From the NCBI GenBank assembly GCA_964443005.1, contig CAYUBI010000077.1:1-11226 (forward strand): a stretch of DNA of 11,226 nt. Reading direction: 5' to 3'. The notes below the pieces were generated by a model. The model was given only the letters and a program-made list of their open reading frames with translations, was not told where the DNA came from and did no database searches. The DNA is from CAYUBI01 sp964443005 (GTDB lineage: Bacteria > Margulisbacteria > Riflemargulisbacteria > GWF2-35-9 > CAYUBI01). The translations under genes were made by a program, and so were the position numbers. Positions 6,180-11,226 of this stretch are shown one piece after another (position 1 is the stretch's first letter; the number at the start of each line of letters is the position of its first letter).

Positions 6180-7643
6180 ATGAAAAAAACAATCAGTATC
6201 CCTACTAAAAGCATACGCGATGCAACCTATTCGAAAATATACTCACAAAAAGAAATTTTTAACGATGATTACCGAATTGATACAACTGATGTAAAAATCG
6301 TTCAGAAAACCTTAGATTTCGTAGGGGAATTGTTAGATGAAACAATTAAAGACCGACTAACTAGGGCTACTAAAATTTTAGAACTCGTCAAAAATTCTAC
6401 ACAAGAAATCCAAGAAGCCTATCTTGCAATGCTAAACACAACTGCGTGCGGATTTACGTCCATTAATCGATTTACGCCGACTGCTGCTTTCTTAATTATG
6501 TTACTATATGAACAGGATAATCAGAATGCTTATCAACTTATTCAAGAAAATATAGCATTAACTCCAGCAGAATCTAGCGCATTTCAACGCGATTATTTCC
6601 GATACAGTCAGGTAATTGAAAGCATACCTGAGGAATTAAAACTCGTTCAACACAATCTAACGAGTAAACTTCGGCAAGGATTACCCATCACGTTCATTGA
6701 TATTGGTGCAGCACCTAAAATACACGGTGCTACAAGTACAAAATTTCTAAAAAAAATCATTGAAGGCATTGGCAAAGTTTTAAAATCTGTACCTAATATC
6801 ATTTGGTATGCAACAGATATAGAATTTCCACGCTATCAATTCAAAGATAATCAAATTGTACCGCAAGAAATTTATCAAGATCAGGAAAAGGGTTATTATG
6901 ATATTGGCGATGGCATCCGTTATATTGATGTTTCACAACAGGATCAATGGAACTTTATGCTAAATGCGCCTCCCGAAACCTTCGATTTGCTGCTAAGTTC
7001 AGTTGTTGGATACCATGGCAGTCACGAAACAGAATTTGCAGAAATATCTGTTGATATTAAAAAAGATAACCTATGGCTTCGAAAGGATTATGTTCAAACA
7101 ATCCAAAACATTACAACTGCAATGCACTCAAACTCGTTGTGTTGTATATTTCCCAGTTTTATAGATTCTAGCGAAAACAAGTCATCCCTTAGTTTTGATG
7201 ATGTTCTTTGGCTTTTTACCAAAGATCACGATCATTTAAAACTGCTTGAGTCTGTTATCCCATTTGAATTAGGGCAAAATAGCAGGCAAGGCTGGTTTAA
7301 CTTAACAATGCATTTAAACCAAAACAATGTACCCATTGTCGCAATACCTGAACATTATCAAAATCAAGTGAAAAAGATTTCAGAGTTAGCTTATTATATT
7401 AACTATACCCAAGCAACTATATCTGGCGGGATGTATACGCGGTATACGGAAATAATACATGAATTTAGTAAACGAACTGACCAAATTTCACTCAAGGATT
7501 TTCTAAAGTATATGCTGGGAAGTGAATTTTTTCAGCCTATCGAAAAAACAAGTAAATTTACTACAGAAGAGTTGTTAAATTTTGCTGAAGAAAAATTAAG
7601 AAATAGTAACTATAGTCTGAAAAGCTTGTTGCAGATATACTAA
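6180..7643 (+). CDS. Class I methyltransferase-like protein (487 aa)
   Basis: Numbering is from ATG 6180 (MKKTISIPTKSI); a TTG at 6150 would add ten residues but has no visible ribosome binding site. The centre reads like a Rossmann-fold SAM-dependent methyltransferase: ITFIDIGAAPK (170-180) as motif I, with Lys where FtsJ-like enzymes usually have Gly; YATDIE (210-215), with an acidic residue at the end of strand 2; GIRYIDVSQQ (245-254); and FDLLLSSVVGYHG (268-280) as strand 4. About 165 mostly helical residues come before this domain and about 200 unassigned residues follow it. The substrate is unknown and activity is uncertain because motif I is altered. It is transcribed away from the two genes at 1810-6003. 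Its TAA is one base from the stop of the convergent DUF499 remnant, with no terminator between. Confidence 0.75.
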   Translation: MKKTISIPTKSIRDATYSKIYSQKEIFNDDYRIDTTDVKIVQKTLDFVGELLDETIKDRLTRATKILELVKNSTQEIQEAYLAMLNTTACGFTSINRFTPTAAFLIMLLYEQDNQNAYQLIQENIALTPAESSAFQRDYFRYSQVIESIPEELKLVQHNLTSKLRQGLPITFIDIGAAPKIHGATSTKFLKKIIEGIGKVLKSVPNIIWYATDIEFPRYQFKDNQIVPQEIYQDQEKGYYDIGDGIRYIDVSQQDQWNFMLNAPPETFDLLLSSVVGYHGSHETEFAEISVDIKKDNLWLRKDYVQTIQNITTAMHSNSLCCIFPSFIDSSENKSSLSFDDVLWLFTKDHDHLKLLESVIPFELGQNSRQGWFNLTMHLNQNNVPIVAIPEHYQNQVKKISELAYYINYTQATISGGMYTRYTEIIHEFSKRTDQISLKDFLKYMLGSEFFQPIEKTSKFTTEELLNFAEEKLRNSNYSLKSLLQIY

Positions 7644-7644
7644 G

Positions 7645-8520
7645 CTACTCCTCTTCAAAACTAAAGTTGACCCCAAGTGTTCGACAGTTTTCTGATACTG
7701 TCCGAATAATATCATCTGGAATATTATTATCAAACTTGGCATTTACCTCAATGGAAACATTGACATCAGCTCCCATGAGCCCGGTGACATGCTGAATCAC
7801 TTCACTCACCAATCGATGCGTGTCACGCTCAAGTCGTGTGGCATCTAGTTTATGCGTTGCATAAAACCGCTTATGCGTTTTTTCAACAACTGGCAGTAAA
7901 GTATTCGGAAAAGAAGGCGTTGGTGATGTTTGCGAAACAGTTTGTTCTGTTGAAGTACTTGTTCCACTGGGTATAGTGAGAATAACCGCAACCTCTTTAT
8001 CCAGTTGAGCTTGAGCAATATCTGACTTCACAACTACCGCATGGTCATTGAAAGCAGCACTAGTATGCTGAAAGATCTTTAACCCTTTGTAGCGTTTTTC
8101 GTTCTCATCGTAGACATCTGCATAAGCAAAGGTATCTTGCTGCCACATCATGTTTTTTACACCATCATTAATAGCCGCAAGGAGCAAGTCCACACTTATT
8201 AGCCGTGGCAAGTAGGTATATTGGGCAAAGTCTTCAGCTAGTTGTTTAGTTGAGACATGATTACCTCTCCATAGTGGAATCTTGTCCAACTCCATTCGGA
8301 GAACAGTTCCTGCATATCGATTGACAAGTTGACCCTCGCTAATCAATCTTTTGGAGGCCTTAACAGCAATGGAGTCTTGTCCCTGCAAGCGATATTCGTA
8401 CCATTCTAAAGGTGATTGCGGGTTCTTTTGTGAAGGGACAATTGCCCAGCAAAGTACTTCGGGTATTCGTGACCGAGTTGTATTCAAACTACTTGTCTTT
8501 TGAGTCTTTGCCTGACTCAA
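7645..8520 (-). pseudogene. DUF499 ATPase-like protein, C-terminal fragment
   Basis: This is the third piece of a broken Swt1-HEPN/DUF499 gene. The first residues (QAKTQK...TRSRIPEVLCWAI) match an internal DUF499 region. It then continues through conserved family segments: YRLQGQDS, LRMELDKIPLWRGNHVS and DTFAYADVYDE. It ends with the usual DUF499 tail, a beta-rich stretch and IRTVSENCRTL. The frame is reachable only from a TTG (8520) that overlaps the stop of the preceding piece and has no proper ribosome binding site, so it is unlikely to be a real start. Roughly 100-150 family residues are missing between the two pieces. GC is higher than in nearby genes (50% at 7801-7860). Confidence 0.8.
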
Positions 8521-8981
8521 ATGGTAAATCGATTATTCTCTGTATACAAGTGAGTCGATCCACCACTCATAGTCATACGCCGCAGTGCATCTCCAAAAGT
8601 GGGTACAGCTTCACCGGGCTGCACACAACCCAGCTTAATATGTTTGTCATCAATTCCTTTGTTAGCAGTGTTAAGAGTTGCAGCAGAACCCACAAAAATA
8701 GTTCTCGTTACTCGACGGCAGGCTGAGTATCGTCCTAAGTTTGGATTGTCTCTGTCTAATGAAAAAGCATAGGATGTTGAACCATCAATATCTTTGGATA
8801 TAACCGCATCCCAAGGATTGTCGATATATCGCAAAAACTCAGACCGAATACTACTTGCTTCAAGTGGAATCGTACCCGGCATTATGAGTAAGTTTTTATC
8901 CGCATTGACCCAACTCTCATGCACTACAGCAGCCATAAGTCTGAGAACACCGCGTGTGCGCTGAAACCGATCTTGTGCCAT
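8517..8981 (-). pseudogene. DUF499 ATPase-like protein, middle fragment
   Basis: This is the second piece of the broken gene, about 154 codons from the point where family similarity starts (QDRFQRTRGVLRLMAA) to a TGA at 8517-8519. It carries the well-conserved DUF499 segments LDRDNPNLGRYSACRRV, RTIFVGSAAT and KLGCVQPGEA, followed by FGDALRRM. These belong to the part of the family after the Walker-type ATPase core. That core, which should precede this piece, is absent: the HEPN piece joins it directly, in another frame, near 8980. The piece has no ribosome binding site of its own and ends just where the next deletion begins (HLYTENNRFTI, then stop). Confidence 0.8.
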
Positions 8982-9546
8982 CAGCTTTGGTATAGAGACC
9001 AGACATAACATCGGCGTGAGGGGTAACCACATCGCGCCATGGTTTCAGGCCTTGAGAGGGTTGTCCAGACGTTTGTGCTGCGTTAATTTTCTTTGTTTCA
9101 TTTCGTGCTTGTTCTTCAAAGCGAAGACGAAGTAGTTCTTGTTTTTGTTGATCGAGTTGAGGTGCTATCGGTGACGAGATCGCCTGTAATAGACGGGTCA
9201 TAGTATCGATTGCCCGATAAGCATCATCTGTTTTGAAGCTCTGTTGATGGGCCCAGTTATTGCGAATCTCTTTAAGTTCACTTACGAAACTGCACTCGGC
9301 ATGTCCTAAGACTTTATTAAAAACCTCGTTCCATGAAAACCACATCACATTGAGAACGGCTTGAATATCCCAATCGATTTTGTCATCGCTTACTACACTA
9401 AAGCGATCATCTTTAGTGACCTCCTTGAGTTGTTCTTTCCAGGTTGTTGAATAGGTTGCGCGAAACTGCTGAATGACGAACGGCGACAAGCCTTCCTTAA
9501 GGGTATGCAAACATTTTCCTATACGTTCAAAGTTGGATATCGTCAT
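8917..9546 (-). pseudogene. Swt1-family HEPN domain, N-terminal fragment of DUF499 gene
   Basis: The ATG at 9546 overlaps the stop of the HIRAN gene (ATGA), so translation is coupled. Residues 1-189 match the N-terminal Swt1-type HEPN region that precedes DUF499 ATPases: ISNFERIGK, WDIQAVLNVMWFSWNEVF, then EIRNNWAHQ with the HEPN ribonuclease motif R95-x4-H100. A helical LLRLRFEEQAR stretch and PWRDVVTPHADV follow. Similarity stops at about residue 189 (GLYTKAD, near 8980). The frame runs on out of register for about 20 residues to a stop at 8917. The ATPase module (Walker A/B), roughly 300-400 residues, has been deleted. The 209-residue product could still fold as a stand-alone HEPN protein, so this piece may not be inert. 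GC is about 53-57% near its end, well above the kinase gene. Confidence 0.8.
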
Positions 9547-10247
9547 TTGGCACCGACTTTCAAAAAAATGTAAACTTTGGGATGTTCGGAGTCCCCATTT
9601 ATACGTTCCACAACTGCGCTTATTATTCGTTTTTGCTTGATCCATTCGTTTGCTGACGGTAGGAATCCACGGTTTAGATTGCCAATCTTTTTCTCATTAA
9701 AAACTACTTTTATGGAATCGGCATCAAATTTATTTTCAGGCTCTTGTTCAATAGTCACTCTTGATCCGACAGGAATATGGTTTTCGTTTAATAAACTTAC
9801 AGCATCCAAGTAATGTCTAAATCCCGCAACAAGCGTCATCATTTCACAGGGATCGCTGACATGCTCAAAAGGATGAAAAATAAAAAACCAGTCGTCTGGA
9901 AGTTTAGCTCCCGAATATCCAAGTAATGCAAAGTTGGAAATCTGAGCTCCAGGTTTAATCCTTAAAGACTGTAAATAAGCATCAAAATCTCCGCGAGATC
10001 GTTGAGGTATTCTTCGCGAAAATACATTCATAACATTTTGATATACTTCTTTACCCAATGGAAAAGCAGGATAACCCTCAAACCCCTCCTTTAAAGCTTG
10101 TTGATACTCAGGATGATTTACTAAATAAACGAGATCACACGCATCTCCTTTACGGATTAGTTCCCCTACGAACAACCTGAGTTGATTTGCTGCTTGCCAT
10201 GTTAAGATGAGTTTTTGGGGCTCAACAATATGTTCTATCCAGTTCAT
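9543..10247 (-). CDS. HipA-N/HipS-like protein with C-terminal HIRAN domain (234 aa)
   Basis: Residues about 10-130 follow the layout of the HipA N-terminal subdomain, the part that exists as separate HipS in HipBST systems: LILTWQ, LRLFVGEL, GYPAFPLGKEVY, FSRRIPQRSRGDFDAYL, then ALLGYSGAKLPDDW. Residues about 137-232 look like a HIRAN domain: LVAGFRHYLDA, PVGSRVTIEQEPENKFDADS (the conserved EPxNxxDxxAI-type motif), VVFNEKKIGNL and a final beta strand VYIFLKV. In the eukaryotic helicase HLTF, HIRAN binds single-stranded DNA 3' ends; bacterial HIRAN domains are thought to sense damaged or branched DNA. The start ATG 10247 overlaps the kinase stop (ATGA), and its own stop overlaps the HEPN start (ATGA). 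By inference it restrains or steers the kinase. No key region seems missing. Confidence 0.8.
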   Translation of the reverse strand: MNWIEHIVEPQKLILTWQAANQLRLFVGELIRKGDACDLVYLVNHPEYQQALKEGFEGYPAFPLGKEVYQNVMNVFSRRIPQRSRGDFDAYLQSLRIKPGAQISNFALLGYSGAKLPDDWFFIFHPFEHVSDPCEMMTLVAGFRHYLDAVSLLNENHIPVGSRVTIEQEPENKFDADSIKVVFNEKKIGNLNRGFLPSANEWIKQKRIISAVVERINGDSEHPKVYIFLKVGAK

Positions 10248-11221
10248 AATTCTAAAACTCCTTTTAAAGTGGTTTGACGAGCCTGAATTAATTCTAACAT
10301 AAAGGAAGATCGCTGTTCAGATAAAGGCATTTCAATCTTAAATTGTCTTAAATCAAAAAGTATTTTCTTGACGCCCTCAAGATCAAAACTAACCAGTTTC
10401 TTGATGCGTTCATAATATTGCGGAAAAGTTTGAAGATACTTTTCCACCATTTGAAAATGATTAAGTTCCACATTGTCCGATAAATCCCATCTTATGTGAT
10501 GCTTAGCTTTAGCGTTAGTAATATATTTAATAATTTTATCTTGAGAAAATGATGATAATTTTTCTTCAAATATTTCATAACCCATACTGGTACCGTTATC
10601 AAAGGCAGGAGAGAGCCTATATAAGGGACGACCATGTTCAACACGTCTAATCATTCCCCAGTTGTCATGGTGGCGGTCAGTATCTCCCAATAGAGCATCA
10701 AAGACCAAGGTTGTTGCCCAATAATCATGATACATTCCCTTGAAAATATCCTGGTTTTGATCTTCAAGTTCTAAAATTGATGTTAAATTGTGTTGAGCCC
10801 CATTTTTAGAGTCATATTGAGGAATTAATTTAGTCATAATATTACCACCATCGGTATATTGTTCTTTATAAACATCATCTTTTGTATGATAAAACCATTG
10901 TATTAAAGCGGCATATATCCCTCGTCCGCTATCAAAAGCAACGAAAGCCGGTGGAACATCGACTTCTATAAGCTTACCAAAACGAAAAGCAAAGATTTCG
11001 ATCCAGAACTGCCATGGATATCGATAACCAGGTGTTTTTATATTGCGAAACGATTCCTTAAATAGATAAGGGAAATTAGGAATTAAAAACTCAAATTCTG
11101 TACTGTGTGGTGAATACAGTGCCCGCTTTTCTCGAGCACCCTTTGCAAAAACACCTTCATAGCGTTCCTCTTTTGCCCAGCCTACTATATCGACAATCTG
11201 ATAATGTTGCTGATCCGTCAA
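10244..11221 (-). CDS. HipA/HipT-like Ser/Thr kinase (about 325 aa, 5' end near window edge)
   Basis: This is a HipA-family kinase without the HipA N-terminal subdomain, which is encoded by the next gene. The visible motifs are YLFKES with K55 as the likely ATP-binding Lys; E75 in FWIEIFAFR; a catalytic loop GDTDRHHDNWG (179-189) that fits the HipA D-x-H-x-x-N pattern (D182, H184, N187); and the metal-binding Asp in SPAFDNGTS (D208). All catalytic residues are present, so it should be active. HipA and HipT phosphorylate aminoacyl-tRNA synthetases (GltX and TrpS); the target here cannot be told. The annotated start is a TTG (11221), and the frame is still open at the window edge, so the true start may lie upstream. 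The stop overlaps the HIRAN gene's ATG, as expected for a toxin-antitoxin-type pair. No HipB-like regulator is in the window. Confidence 0.85.
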   Translation of the reverse strand: MTDQQHYQIVDIVGWAKEERYEGVFAKGAREKRALYSPHSTEFEFLIPNFPYLFKESFRNIKTPGYRYPWQFWIEIFAFRFGKLIEVDVPPAFVAFDSGRGIYAALIQWFYHTKDDVYKEQYTDGGNIMTKLIPQYDSKNGAQHNLTSILELEDQNQDIFKGMYHDYWATTLVFDALLGDTDRHHDNWGMIRRVEHGRPLYRLSPAFDNGTSMGYEIFEEKLSSFSQDKIIKYITNAKAKHHIRWDLSDNVELNHFQMVEKYLQTFPQYYERIKKLVSFDLEGVKKILFDLRQFKIEMPLSEQRSSFMLELIQARQTTLKGVLEL

Positions 11222-11226
11222 AATAA

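Noticed and set aside
8412..8726. 104-codon plus-strand open frame
   Set aside because: It lies antisense to well-matched DUF499 segments, and its translation has no family resemblance. It is a shadow of the remnant.
9577..9813. 78-codon plus-strand open frame
   Set aside because: Antisense to the HIRAN domain coding sequence, with no recognisable product.

Overview
The window looks like an accessory, partly decaying region of an AT-rich bacterial chromosome. Most genes run at about 28-38% GC in the 60-base lines I counted. Several gene families resemble those of gammaproteobacteria with an intracellular or amoeba-associated life (Legionellales-like). That assignment is a weak inference: there is no rRNA, tRNA or housekeeping gene to place the organism.

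Region 1 (1-1809) is a near-perfect 765-bp direct duplication (55-819 and 989-1753; I found one difference, A104 versus G1038). Each copy carries an extended -10 promoter, an internally deleted PIN-domain (VapC-like) toxin pseudogene, a short intact ORF that resembles the small partner of such PIN toxins, and, on the other strand, an internally deleted AAA-ATPase-like/PD-(D/E)XK gene. The 169-bp spacer holds two REP-like hairpins and a short gene-tail-like reading frame.

Region 2 (1810-7643) has three intact genes I cannot name. A 1151-residue minus-strand protein combines DHH-like motifs near its N-terminus with a recognisable HD phosphohydrolase signature near its C-terminus. A 227-residue minus-strand protein lies just upstream. 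A 487-residue plus-strand protein, divergent from it, has class I methyltransferase-like motifs.

Region 3 (7645-11221, minus strand) is a defence or toxin-antitoxin-like operon. The order of translation is: HipA/HipT-like kinase, then a protein joining a HipA-N/HipS-like region to a C-terminal HIRAN domain, then a Swt1-HEPN/DUF499 ATPase. Both gene junctions are 4-bp ATGA overlaps, so the three were built to be made together. The DUF499 gene has lost its ATPase core and a second internal block, both out of frame, and survives as three pieces; the HEPN piece keeps its R-x4-H motif. The kinase and HIRAN genes look intact.

A recurring theme is loss of gene middles with both ends kept, seen in three unrelated families. 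The best candidate for a little-described system is the kinase/HipS-HIRAN/HEPN-DUF499 operon. Its upstream end lies outside the window, so a HipB-like regulator or modification genes could be present there.
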